Below, in pieces: positions 1 to 11,492 of a stretch of DNA of 64,000 nucleotides. Below the pieces are notes generated by a model. It was not told the DNA's origin. It did not search any database and saw only the letters and a list, made by a program, of their open reading frames with translations. The stretch comes from Tubiluchus corallicola (taxonomy: Eukaryota > Priapulida > Priapulimorpha > Priapulimorphida > Tubiluchidae). How positions within the stretch are numbered: position 1 is the stretch's first letter; each line of letters opens with the position of its first letter. The stretch is taken from assembly GCA_030141605.1 (NCBI GenBank), contig JAQGDQ010000048.1:372001-436000 (forward strand), read 5' to 3'. The position numbers and the translations under genes were made by a program.

Positions 1-2502
1 TAAGGAGTCTTCTGTTCTCTAGTAATTTTTGGGTATTTACCACATTGTATAATAGTGTACTTTTGCATGATTTTCTACAAAGTTAGTAATTAGTTATTAT
101 TGGTATTAATTTGGACACATCGTTTTTCATCGACCAGCTTGATGCAGGGAATTATCGCTGCATAATTTGGAGTGTTACTAGTTTTTTCATTTCCACCTAT
201 ATGTAATTTACAAAATTAATTACTAAATGTTTCAGTTCAGATTGATCAGTTTATAAAAAATCAAGCAATTTAAAAACAATAGTAGTTTTCAAAATCATGC
301 ACAGATGCTAACAACAATCAGAGATTATATTCACTAGCTACTAGGTGCAACAAATGCACAGGTATACTTTTAATCTTAAAATTCGAATTCATTTGCAAGC
401 ACTATAGTTTGACATTTCAGTTATTCATCTTAGTGGTATCCTCTGGTATTACAGTCATGCTCTAAACTACTAATGTTTGTTAATTGTCGCACAGAAACAC
501 TGCACATTGTAAATTATTATTCCTTCTTATTTCCCAAATTCAATATTGTCAATGTTGATGTAATAGATAGCTCACTTACTACCAAGTGTAGTTTGCTTGG
601 ATACTAGTCGCACTACATTTTGAAACTTTATTGCAACAAAGTCATGTCTTCCTGAATTTTTCAGTAGCTGTACACTTTTTCTATATCTATATATCTATAT
701 GTGTATATAATTTTAGTACTTATCTGCCTTTCTAAACTTTTATTTTCTTTATAACACAAGTGAAATTATTAATTTAAATACAAATTAATTGTCTTTTCCT
801 GCCTCTGCCACAAAAAAGATAGTCAACAGGTTCTGAAGAAAATCTGAGAGAGTCATTGACCTCCTAGTAGCTTGTTGTTGAGCAAAGATTTTTTTGGTTA
901 TTTCAATTTAGAATGTCCATTTAATTTTGTTCATTTTGATAGTAGACCCACTTGGTTTACCAGAGTTGTATATTCTAGAGAGATTTTCATGAATCTATTG
1001 CACCAACTGAACACTGTGTATGCTCTCAAATTCTAGTAATCCATGACCAACAAATGTTTGGAGTAGATGTCTGAAACAGAGAAATGTGAAATACAGAATG
1101 ATGGCAATTAAACTAAAGTGCTCAGTGACCACATACTTATTTTCAGTGTAACAAAAGTTTTTTTGTACTTGATTGACGGCTAAATCAGTATCACTTGCGT
1201 TCGTGTGTTATTAAATTTTGCATTTTACCTTTGAATGCTTGATTATTCTTATACAGTGTGTCATTAGTTATTTACTTTTGTACCATTCTGAGAAAAAACA
1301 ATACGTTATTTAAATGTCTGATTGCGCGCCGGATTGCCTTTTTTCCCTAATGTTTGCATGTTTGTTATCTGTTGTGCTAACTTGTTAACATTGCAACCCT
1401 AAAGCAGGCCGTTACCTGGTTTTTTATTGTTCTTTTGTTGCAAGATTGTCACTTGCATTGTAGGAACTGCACATATCACAGTGAACTAGCAAGCTAGCTG
1501 CTGAGTTTTTCTTTAATTTTTGTAAAGTGAGGACTATTAACTGTATCTGGGTGAGTTATTTATTTAAACATAATTATCAACCTACTGACGGTGTATAGCA
1601 CGCCAATATATAAATTAACTAGTTTGGGGTTAATAGGGATTTATGATCCTGAGGGACTGTCATCCAAATGTTGGACAATGATGACCAAAGCCTAGGTATT
1701 TGTTTTATTATACACAACTAGAGATTCCAAATTAAATGAATTATTATCAAGTTTGTTAAACTTCCTTGCCATTTGCCATTGTGTCATGGCAAACCTTGAA
1801 TTGTCTAGGCACACCTAGCAAACTTGAATTGTCTAAGTCGTGATAATATTCCTAAATTTGCATAAAATATAGTTTTGTATTATCCTTGGTAAAGCTTTCT
1901 TTTATAGTATGCTGTCACATTTAGCTATGCTGCATGAGGTATGTTTAAATATAGGTAGAAGACATACTACACAGTTTTTGACTGTAGTGGCTTTAAGGCT
2001 TGTGGGTGCTCAGTAAAAAGTACAACATTACATTATAGTGCTAAATTAGAGTAAATGGAGTATTTTGGTTGTGAAATATAACATTCTTAGATACTTTTTG
2101 GCTTCATTTTTCTACTTTTTTTGTTTTGCTGATTCTGTTTCTGTATTTTTGTTTCTGTTATTATTTTGGCATCTGCTCACTTTTTGCCTTTGTTTGAGAT
2201 ACTGAATTATAGTTCATCTGTGCATTGATTTTGTCAATGTGTCACCTAAAAATTCTTTGCATTTATTGATAAAATCAAAAGAATACTGCTTGGGGATTAG
2301 TACTTATAAGCCTGCCCTATAATACGAGAATGTCTTGTAATGTTTCTGCATTCCATGTTACGTATAACCATACTGAAGTGATGTTAGAAATCAATTTTTA
2401 ATTTTTTTCTGCTGTTTGTATAACTTAGAGATTATTCCACCAATGTGGATTTGCTAGATTAATGCTGCTGCTTCGAGAGTTGTAGCTGTTCTAATTTTGC
2501 AG
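1..2502 (+). other. Intron preceding SDR cassette A (gene continues off the left edge)
   Basis: No exon was found here. The stretch ends in a polypyrimidine-AG acceptor for the exon at 2503. Several segments resemble the long intron of the complete SDR gene (17018-19634) in the same order: around 739-830 versus 17935-18040 (shared 'gaaattattaat' and 'gcc..agccaca' blocks), and around 1440-1560 versus 18460-18590 (shared 'agctgctgagttttt' and 'ggtgagttat'). I infer that this is the same intron in a duplicated copy, so the upstream N-terminal exons of cassette A probably lie just left of the window. Confidence 0.6.
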
Positions 2503-4800
2503 GGTCAAAGGGAATCCAGTTTGATGATATTACTTTGGAGAAATTCCGAGACAAGCGTAATTATGATGTAATGGCTTATAGCCAAACAAAGTTGGCCAAC
2601 GTTATTACAGCCAACCAACTAAGTGACCATTTGAAAGGTTTGTAACAAGTACATAGTTAAATTCCTGTTATGATTGTTGGCTTTTTAAGACATTTGTGTT
2701 TGTTTTATTATCTAATTGATTTGTTTTAGTCTAGAAATGCCCAGAGTCGAAATCTATATTATATTACGGAACTTTGTTGATGTCATTTGTTGTATACATA
2801 CCATCTGGTACTCTTATCCATTCTCTGAATTTGAGGGGAAGGCATTAGTTTCTAAAACTTACAGTAGGTTGGAAGCTTACAGTGAAAGCGGCAGAAGTGC
2901 CATGGATGCCAATGGAAGTGAAATGATACTGTAAGATGGTACTGCGAGACTACAAGTCAGCCAAAGACTCGTACTTTTTAATAAAATTAATTGCCATATC
3001 ACTGTACATATATCGTACCAGTGACTAATATGTAATCTACCAATAAACTGCCAAACAATATGATTAATTTGATGGAAATGTTACAGGTTTTCTGTAATGA
3101 AAATTGTTTTAGTTAATAAACTTATCACTTCCCTCTGTAATGCTGTTATAATATTATAATACATGCAGAGCTCTGTGCTATTTTTAACCTAGTTCGTGCT
3201 TGTCAGTCTGATTGTTTATTCGCTGCTTCTCAGCCTCGATCTCAGCAGGGTTTCGAAAGGTCAGTCTCGGTCCTGATCTCGATCTTGTAACTTTAGATGG
3301 GCAGAGAAATTGCAAACACTGCCTGGTGCATTAAAAGAAGAGTGCACTCCCTTTGGTTGAGCTACATTAATAAATACTGTACAATGTTGAAAACCTTGTT
3401 TAGACTTTATCATTTTAATTTGACATGTGGCAGTGTACAAGTAAGAAGGGTGAGTATGTAGGGCTTCCAGAAAAACATCTACTTTGTTGCAGCTTGTTTT
3501 ACATAAAATTACAAAGATCAGCCAGGCAAACTCTCGAACACTAAAACTGTAATTTAATTTAGTTTTAAATTGTAGATTTGCTAATAAGTTTTGCAATTTT
3601 TTATTTTTTTAAGTAACACCATAAAATCATAATTATATTGTTCTTTTCTAGGAACAGGTGTCACTGCTTACTCACTCCATCCGGGTGTCATTACCACGCC
3701 AATCTGGAATACACGGCTGATATACTTGTTTAGCTGGATTATGAAGCGAAGTAGTGAAGGAGCTCAGACAACTATTCATCTTGCAGTTGCCGATGTTGAA
3801 GAACATTCTGGAAAATATTTTTCGTATGTCATCAAAGTACTAATGATATTGTTTTCTTGCTTTAGATAGTGTTGATGATAGTTGATGATGACAATGATGA
3901 CGATGACGACGATAGATGATAATGATAGAGGATGGTATTTAGTTGAATTTATTGGCAAAATGTGAACAATTGTTTCTTCACAATAACTTAATTTAAAGAG
4001 AATGATATAGTACTGAATGATTTATAACATCTGAAGTATTTGTAATATCTATAACGAAAACTCGTGCAAGAACGAAAGTAGAAAGTACTTAATTAGACTG
4101 TAACATGTTAAAGTCCCTATGTTACAGTTTGAAATGTGCACATTTATTGGCTTAATTGTAACTAAATGTAATTCTAATTTCATTGCCATTACCAAAATTG
4201 ACTTTTACAAAATTATCTTGTTGTCTGCATTACTCTAGACACTGGCCAGAAAATGTGAAGCATCTTTTCTTAAAATTCTTCTTTCACAGTTCACTTTTAA
4301 ACAAGGATGCATATCATTCTGACACTAACATACATCACTTGATACTTGTACTTTGCTAACCAACACTTACTGGCATAATAACAGAAGGTCTTATGGCGGC
4401 AGCTTAATTTTTTGACAGTTGTTTGCAGTCATTACCATGACAACATTTTGGTTCACAATTTTGAGATTTAAAAACATTTCTAGCAATGTTTTTGTATGAC
4501 TGAAAGTTTTAAAACACTGTGTTCTTCACAACTTTAAATAGAAACAAGTTTAAATACATTATTTTACATTTTTAAAAATTCTCTGATTTATATAGTTTAA
4601 ATAAAACCTAAATTTCAACTCAGCATTATTATTTGCACTGCGAACAGGCTAATTATCTCCGAATTATAATATGTTACAGTGATTGTGCTGTTAAAGAGCC
4701 ATCTAGAGATGCCTATAATAAGGAGGTTGGTAAAAGACTATGGCAACTCAGTGAAACTATGACAGGATTAAAGGAAAGTGAGCAAGCAGATGGAAAATAG
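2503..4800 (+). CDS. SDR (retinol dehydrogenase-like) C-terminal unit A, 5'-partial
   Basis: Three exons, 2503-2637, 3652-3823 and 4680-4800 (stop TAG), encode the C-terminal half of an RDH11/12/13/14-like (SDR7C) NAD(P)-dependent oxidoreductase. The first exon carries the active-site YxxxK as YSQTK followed by LANV. The second has the substrate-loop 'SLHPGV' and 'EGAQTTIHLAV...SGKYFS', and the last has 'SDCA...LWQLSE'. Acceptors and donors are canonical and phases are 1/1/2, identical to the corresponding exons of the complete gene at 13812-21554. The Rossmann TGxxxGIG, NNAG and active-site Ser exons are not in the window. All frames are open, so the unit looks functional. It is either the tail of a gene starting off the left edge or one of several alternative 3' cassettes. 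Confidence 0.85.
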
Positions 4801-6000
4801 TCACTCAATGGATCTTAAATTATGTAAATCCAACTGTCATCGTACAGTACCATTTAAAAAACGTTTGAGGGCACATTCTTGTAAAAATTATTCTGATAAA
4901 TTCCAACTGTTGTAGACCTCAATAATATCTTTCTAGTAGGTGACTAATTTTGTAGGTTTTGTGCAAGATTCGTAAATAGTAATATTTTATTAGTATTATA
5001 TTTTCTTAATTGTACAGCTTTAACTATGATGTTTTACTGTACACCTCTATTGAAAACACTTTGTTTGAAAGAGTGCTTTGTAAATATAATAATAATATTA
5101 TTATTAAACAGCAAATAAAAACATTTTATTTCACTTTATCTTTTGTCATAAATACAGTAATTCTTGAAGTAACATTTGTTTACACTTTCACTATTTACAG
5201 TTAGTATAATTTTTTGATGTTAGAATGATTAATTTTTTCATGACTGTATATGTAACTGTAAGTTATAACAGACTTTGTAAAGTGCATCGAGATCACCTGA
5301 TGTGCTGTATAAATAATAAATTATTATTGTTGAATTAAAGCCTGGTATTTTATCTTCTTCATTAAATAGTAAATGATTGTCGTATGTCCCGTGTTCTTTC
5401 TTTGTGTTCATTTTGTCATAACAAATGTAGCAGTTACTAATTATTTTTCTTAATTTCTTATCAAACTGACAAGACTACTTGAAAATCTTTTGACTTTGTT
5501 CTTGACTGAAATTCTGAGATTAAAAGATCGTCAACCTTGATATGCTTCGTTGACAGCAAACAAACAAGAGGTTACCAACTGAAACTAAGAAACAAAGATT
5601 GTGCAGGAAGATTGGAGAAGTAATTATTGTGCTTCTATGATTATAACTTTTGCAACAAAAGTGGCTGGTTTGCAAAACAGGCAACAAAATAACAACGTTT
5701 GCAAAACTGTGACTAAATTTAACAGGTGGCATGGATGGTACCAGCAATGGCAATTTTTTTAGCGCATGTGGTAGAACTTTTTCAATCATGTTTCAACTAA
5801 TTTTTACCAGACTAACAAGTCGGTTGATGCCACTGCCATTTCTCTTTTGTCAGGTGAATTGAATAAGGCTTTATTGTTCTCAATGTATGAATTTTTTTGT
5901 TTTTCTTAATTATCCTAAAAAAACACCGAATATTATGCTATCTCATTGACATCACTGTTTTACAAGTTGTGTTTCAATTTTGTTGCGTCTGTTTTTTTAG
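4801..6000 (+). other. 3' UTR of unit A and spacer before unit B
   Basis: Candidate poly(A) signals AATAAA lie at 5114-5119 and 5315-5320. No start, TGxxxGIG or NNAG exon was found before unit B begins at 6001, which is why B cannot be a free-standing complete SDR gene. The stretch 5275-5335 (spaced 'gtgcatcgagatcacctg', then 'ctgtataaataataaattatta') resembles the 3' tail shared by many invertebrate SINE/LINE families. Confidence 0.45.
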
Positions 6001-8950
6001 GGTGTCCAAAATTTGAATGGGACGATTTAAACTATGAAAGAAGAAAATATGTTTTATATGGACAAGGGTCCTACAGTCAGTCAAAACTAGCTAATGTTGT
6101 CTTCACTCGTCACCTGGCTACACTCTTAAAAGGTAATATATTAAAATAGCCTATTTACTAGTAGGTCATCATTTTATAAGCGTAGAGAGATACAAACTAG
6201 CACAATTTACACATGTTGCTCCTTTGTAACTCTTCTTCAAAGCATAACTAGAAAAGACATAATTGCAATCCACAATAATATCCCTTATTTATAATTATTA
6301 AGTTCATGTAATGTTTTGTTTGTTGAAGATGCTTGTAATTTCAATTTCAATTTTTTCAAGTTCGTGCAATGTTTTGTTTGCTGAATATGCTTGTAATTTC
6401 ATTTTCAATTTTTTCAATTTTATTTATTTCACATCAATAGTATATCATAGTAACATACATATAATAATTGCATAATCATTGCACAATTTTAGTTCCAATT
6501 AATACATTTTACATACATATAATAATTGCATAATCATTGCATAATTTTAGTTCCAATTAATGGATATAATTATAACAATTAGTATCTATTTATGATTATA
6601 CTACTGTAGCAATTCTAGAAGTTTATAATAGCTTGTAAGATCAGCTGAATGTGAAACAGAAACAAGGAGGAGGAGGAGAATCTGTAATGACGGCATTTCT
6701 CGTGGGTGATAGTAATTAGTAACTTATGCAATACGAGTAAGAAGCGCACTTAATTTTGGTAACGTTGCGAGACTGATACTAAGGCGGTTTATGTGTACCT
6801 GTTTCTGAATACAAAGCTTACTGAAAGATCAATTAACCTTTCAATGCTTTTATTCTACTGACAGACAATCTGAGTAAGCAAGAAAAAAAGAAAAAAAATA
6901 CATTGCAATAGTTAAACATGGCCATTTCAAGAATTACAGCACAAGTTTTTGGTATCAAACAGTAACCCCATAGTAACTGCAGTTTTCACTGTCTATAAGA
7001 GTTTGTGCACAAGATATCACCAATTTGAGTAATCACAATTGAGCTCAGAAGTAAACTGTTACTTATCTCTGGAGTGAGCGCTCACCACGTCAGTCCATTG
7101 GCAATCACTGGGGGTACACCCGCCATCTCTCCAAGGAAGGAATACTATCTCCAAAACATCGGATACCATGCTCGACAGTACTAGATGCCAGTCCGTCCAC
7201 ACCATGACAACAAGTGCTGGATTCCTTATACTGTGTAGAAGGCTCAAAGTCGTTTTTTTCTCCACTCAATTGCATCACAACACATTGTCCATTAGGATAG
7301 TATTACACCATTTACCACTGTCCAGAACTTTTCACAATAAAACATCAGTTCAGCCAATTTCAACAGATGAATCTCAGGTTTGCCCTCAAAATTATAAACC
7401 CAACATTTTAACTGCCATCATTTTCCAGACTATTCTACACACTTCTCAATATCAAAGGCACATTTTCCTGCTACTGGAACATTTTACTACATTTCAAGGT
7501 AGTTTGATACTTTAGACAGGTAACTATAACACTATATAGGCTGAATGAGAAAGCAAAACACCCCTGTAATAAAGTAATAAGGCCGAAGCCAACACACTTT
7601 CAAAATGACCTGCATAACACTGACATTTAGGTTACCTTTGGGGCAGATGTAGTTCATGGGTGCCTAGTACATTATTACAACAACAGCAGCAAAAAATAAA
7701 GTAAACTATGCAGGTAGTTTCCTTATACAAAAACAAACTAAATTAAGCCCCTTCAATCGAATAAAACATTTATCATTGAACCGAATTTGTATAGTATAAT
7801 GTACAAAGGTGGTTGCTTGTAATGTGTAAGAACAAACTTTAGCCAAGGGGTGGACATAGTCTGGTCCATCACAGAATCTATACACAAAAGTATGTAGAAA
7901 AGGAATAAGTAAAAAAATGTTATGCCTAAAATGAAGAAAGAACAGAATAAGATATGAGAATTATAGTTATTATGACAGCTTCAACATGCAACCATGTGTA
8001 ATAATGAATTCAGTAAATGATACAATTAAAAATAGTTGCGTACTTTAGACGAAAAATGTTTGTTTTTTAATGGCTATACTGTGTGATTTTTATTATTATT
8101 ATATTTATTCGATTTATAGGTTATAGTAGCAGGAAAATTTGTTTTTCAGGTATACAGGTCTTGTGAGGTTAAACATATTAGTTGATTTAAATGTCATCAC
8201 TGGTGCTATATGTTTTTTCAGATTCTGGTGTTGTTGTTAATGCTTTACATCCTGGTGCAATATGGACTAACTTGGGGAATGCAATGCCATGGCATTGGAG
8301 ATTGTTATTTATACCATTAATGCCACTGGTCTTGTTTGTGAAATCTGGCAAACAGGGTGCACAAACCAGTATCCATCTAGCTGTATGTGAAAAAACAAGT
8401 CAGGTCACTGGAATGTATTTTTCGTAAGTACTGTGCTTCGTTCTGTGCCATGTTGTGTACGAATTAAATCTTTTGCCGAAATAAGCTTTAAGTACATCCA
8501 CTGCTGGTACTTATTCATTGTGTGTGGCTAGCAAATATGTGTCGGGTTCTCATATAGGTTATTAGTATGTCATCTTCAGTTCTCGCCTGTTGTGTATATA
8601 TTTGGACCACAAATTTTGATTATCTTCTATTATTGTAATACATTATATTGTTGATTTTGGTATTGTAGTTTTATTACATTATTCACGCCCGTCTCCTATG
8701 ACACTGCTTGTAACAGTTGTTGAAGCAATACCAATACAAAAGTTGCACCGTGCCATTTGCTATGCATATAAAAATTGAATTTTTGTAGTGTTTTAGTAAG
8801 TTAATTTACTTGTTATTAATTTAACAAGTTAATGCAGTATTATCTTTTTTATTCAGGGATTGTGCCATAGCTAAACAGTCAGAAGTTTCTAAGAATGACG
8901 AAGTAGCAGCAAAATTATGGGAAGTTAGTGCACAAAGTGTAGGATTATAA
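6001..8950 (+). CDS. SDR (retinol dehydrogenase-like) C-terminal unit B, lacks N-terminal exons
   Basis: Three exons, 6001-6132, 8222-8423 and 8857-8950 (stop TAA). Exon 1 reads 'EWDDLNYERRKY' then the active-site YSQSK and LANVVF. Exon 2 has 'VVVNALHPGAIWTNL', a hydrophobic loop and 'GAQTSIHLAVCEKTSQVTG', ending 'MYFS'. Exon 3 reads 'DCAIAKQSEV...LWEVSAQ'. Splice sites are canonical and the phases match units A and C and the complete gene. No N-terminal coding exon exists between unit A's stop (4800) and 6001. Expression would therefore need splicing from an upstream donor, skipping unit A, or the unit is a 3'-half duplicate kept open by chance or gene conversion. A poly(A) signal AATAAA lies at 9310-9315. 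The 2.1-kb first intron holds two 58-bp tandem duplications and a more GC-rich stretch near 7070-7270 that I do not recognise. Confidence 0.8.
6303..6418. repeat. 58-bp direct tandem duplication
   Basis: Copies at 6303-6360 and 6361-6418 differ at only a few positions; both contain 'gcttgtaatttca' and end in 'tttttcaa'. Lies in the first intron of SDR unit B. Confidence 0.85.
6453..6562. repeat. Second 58-bp direct tandem duplication
   Basis: Copies begin at 6453 and 6511 with 'acatacatataataattg'. The second copy is nearly identical through 'agttccaattaa' and is slightly short. It has the same period as the neighbouring duplication but an unrelated sequence. Confidence 0.85.
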
Positions 8951-9309
8951 TTTATATAATTTGTAAATTGTCATTCAATTAAACCTGCTTCAATTTAATT
9001 ATTTTCTGTGAAGTTAAGTTCTGTGAAGGACAAATCATATAATCATGCTGTACATCTTTGATTGTCTTTTCCTTGTAGCATGTGTTTTTTCTTAATTTAT
9101 TGATTTATTTTTGTTTTAAAAGCAATATTAAATTTTGGTTTATTCTTAACAGTTATTGTTAATTTGTTAATGATATTGTTGTTTAGTAAGTAACGAAGTC
9201 CATAGTGATAAATGTAGCACATGTAAACTTGATAATCATTATGTATAGTTAGTTTTATTAAACAAATATCAAAAAGCGGCATGTCTGGCAATGCACGAAC
9301 ACTTTTGAT

Positions 9310-9315
9310 AATAAA
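9310..9315 (+). terminator. Candidate poly(A) signal of SDR unit B
   Basis: AATAAA 360 nt after the TAA stop of unit B, followed by a T-rich stretch. Earlier sequence after the stop offers no better signal. Confidence 0.45.
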
Positions 9316-9490
9316 GTTTTAATTTCATTTACCAAATTCAACATTTTGATTATTACTTATCATATTGTGTTTCTGATGCCTATAATGTGTAATGTATATG
9401 TGTGTATGTACGTGTTCATTTATAGCTATGTTGTTTAATTTGGCGATCAGTGGTTCACATATATTGGTTTGTTTTTGCAGTTGCTCTGTG

Positions 9491-10079
9491 CAGTGGCATA
9501 GCAAGTGCTTGCGGCACCCAGGGGCAAAAAAAATTCTGGTGCCCTACCCTTTTAATGTTTTGATCTTTTGTTTCATGGATGAAGCCACAAATTGTACGTG
9601 TTTTTGCGTACCTGAGTTCGGCTTTTTTTTAAATGACAGGATAAAGATAAACGAATTTTTTCTAAGCATAACTCTTCTATGCGTAAGTTGCTCATAACAC
9701 TGCAATCCTTAAACATTCAGCTCCAGCATCAATACATGCAAAGATTATGAAAGATACAGAACAAGTCACAATAATACAATTGACATTTAGAGAATAACGC
9801 CAATGTTTCCCCCAAAATTATCAACCTGCTAAGCCACACGACACCCTACACACCATTTAGTAACAACAGCCTTTTTCTAGGTTGTATGTAGTAAAATCAG
9901 TTATGATGATCTCTGCTACGCAATTTTGTTATAGTATGAAAACTTTTGTTAATTGCTTTCTTAATGTCGGATTAGTAATTAATAATTAACAGTCGTTGAA
10001 CTCTAGAAGAATTTTGCGCCCTCTCGCCCTTGTGTCTGGGGCCATTGCCCCCTATTGCTTCCACCTTGCTATGCCTCTG
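9491..10079. mobile_element. hAT-like non-autonomous DNA element (MITE), about 589 bp
   Basis: The left end 'CAGTGGCATAGCAAG' is matched by the right end, which reads 'CAGAGGCATAGCAAG' on the minus strand (14 of 15 bases). The termini begin with CAG and continue into inner G-rich/C-rich blocks ('cccaggggca' on the left, 'ggggccattgccccc' on the right), a style common in hAT elements. The flanking 8-mers 'gctctgtg' (9483-9490) and 'gctgtttg' (10080-10087) match at 6 of 8 positions, consistent with a decayed 8-bp target-site duplication. No transposase-like reading frame was recognised inside. Confidence 0.7.
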
Positions 10080-10240
10080 GCTGTTTGGCCATATGCAAAA
10101 TACATTTTCGTAGCTTCTTTTTTAAAAAAATTTCCTTTTAACTTCTGTCATATTGCCAGTAGCTCTCTTCATGTTTTCTTAATTTTCTAATGACTTCAAA
10201 CGAAGTTCTAATAACATGAATAATATTACAATCAGCAATA

Positions 10241-10433
10241 CAGTAAAACCTCTTTATATGGCCCACTTTTAGACTCCAGAAAAAATTGGTGTTGAACGAG
10301 TTTGGAATTATAATGAGGTGCATGTCACACATGTCTATTGAAATATAGACATTTTGTTTTGCCAGAAATGTGGGCATTAAGCAAGGTTGGGAGTAGTACA
10401 AGGGGGGTGCAGTGTTATAACGAGATTTGACTG
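10241..10433. mobile_element. Tigger/pogo-type MITE, 193 bp
   Basis: The left terminus 'CAGTAAAACCTCTTTATA' is an inverted match to the right terminus ('CAGTCAAATCTCGTTATA' on the minus strand). The element is flanked by TA on both sides (10239-10240 and 10434-10435), the Tc1/mariner-pogo target-site duplication. It is too short to encode transposase. Confidence 0.75.
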
Positions 10434-10957
10434 TACTTCATTAACCTTTTTTGTTGCGGTATACATTTGTAGCACTATGTAAGCACCTAGAATTATCTGC
10501 AACTGCCATCGGAAAGGAAAATTTGAATGTCCCTTTCAAACACGTCTGTAGTTGGAACTGATGCTGCACATGCAGTACTTGATAAGCACAGTAATGGACG
10601 AAGTGAAAGCTTTGTTTCTAAGGAAAGCTTAAGCATAATCATATATAAATATCTACTGACATACTACGAGCCTACTCTACATTGATAGACAAATCCATAC
10701 GAATCTCCAAAGTCTATGCAATAATGCAAATTCATTAAACTACAGATGTTGGTAATTATAAACCTACAATGTCAACAAAATGAGCTTTACATTGTTATCC
10801 ATTGCATTGAAAAACATGACATAACTTCTATCTTTTGGCTAATGCTGTATAGCAAAAATCTGTTTTTGAGATTGTTTAATATTTGTTCAGTAAATCTTGC
10901 GAATTGTGTGTTCACAGCATATTTTCGAATATTGAATATATTAATTGTGTGTTGCAG

Positions 10958-11098
10958 TTTCAAAACCAATAGATTGGGAAGATTTGAACTATGAAAAACA
11001 CGAGTATGTTGAATCGTCCTTGAAAGGCGGCTCGGCATATGACCGGACAAAACTTGCAAACGTTTTGTTCACAGACTATCTTGCAAAGAAACTACAAG
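10958..11098 (+). CDS. SDR C-terminal unit C: single YxxxK exon, otherwise broken
   Basis: One intact exon with canonical acceptor (ttgcag) and donor (aag|gtaaga). It encodes '[18 protein letters not shown]', then the active-site YDRTK and '[15 protein letters not shown]'. It is very close to exon 5 of the complete gene (19635-19772) and has the same phase, so it is the most recently duplicated unit. No matching HPG exon or C-terminal exon follows: 12 bases after the donor a Tigger terminus begins, and transposon sequence runs to about 12.4 kb. It is a remnant, or an exon usable only by splicing to something farther downstream. Confidence 0.7.
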
Positions 11099-11110
11099 GT
11101 AAGAAAGATA

Positions 11111-11275
11111 CAGTTGTTGCCGTTTATTAGACTCATGGTTAATAGAATCAGTTGCATGATTAACTCAAAAACTGAGTCAATAGTTTGCTCCTTCTATTCA
11201 AATGTATATAAAACTGTCAATAATAGATTCTAATGACTCCTCCTAATTGACTCAGTATTTTTGCTTCGAATGTAG
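11111..11275 (+). mobile_element. Duplicated 5' end of a Tigger-like element
   Basis: Begins 'CAGTTGTTGCCG' right after TA and runs through repeated 'ttaatagactca / ttaactcaa' motifs, 'ttctattcaaatgtata' and 'aattgactcagtattttt'. The same series of motifs recurs at 11493-11650, so two copies of the element's 5' end flank the minisatellite at 11276-11492. Confidence 0.65.
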
Positions 11276-11492
11276 GAAAGTTTGGTACAAGTAATTTTGG
11301 TACCGGGAAAATTTGGTACTAGGAATTTTTGGTGTGCGCTAATTTTGGTACTGGTAAATTTGGTACTATCATCTCAAGGTACAAGGAATTTTTCGTACTA
11401 GAAAAATGTGGTACGAGGAATGTTTGATACGAGGAAAATATGATGCCAGGATTGTTTAATACCAAGAAATATTGGTACAAGGAAGTTTTGTA
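11276..11492. repeat. Degenerate minisatellite built on 'ggtac(t/a)aggaattttt'
   Basis: About a dozen imperfect 14-22-bp units, each with GGTAC or GGTACNAGG followed by an aatttt or aaattt run. Examples occur at 11283, 11299, 11314, 11344, 11358, 11378 and 11473. It sits between the two copies of the Tigger 5' end. Confidence 0.75.

Noticed and set aside
7059-7515. Open frames on both strands in a more GC-rich stretch of SDR unit B's intron
   Set aside because: No family resemblance, no splice context and overlap of both strands; possibly an old element, but unsupported.
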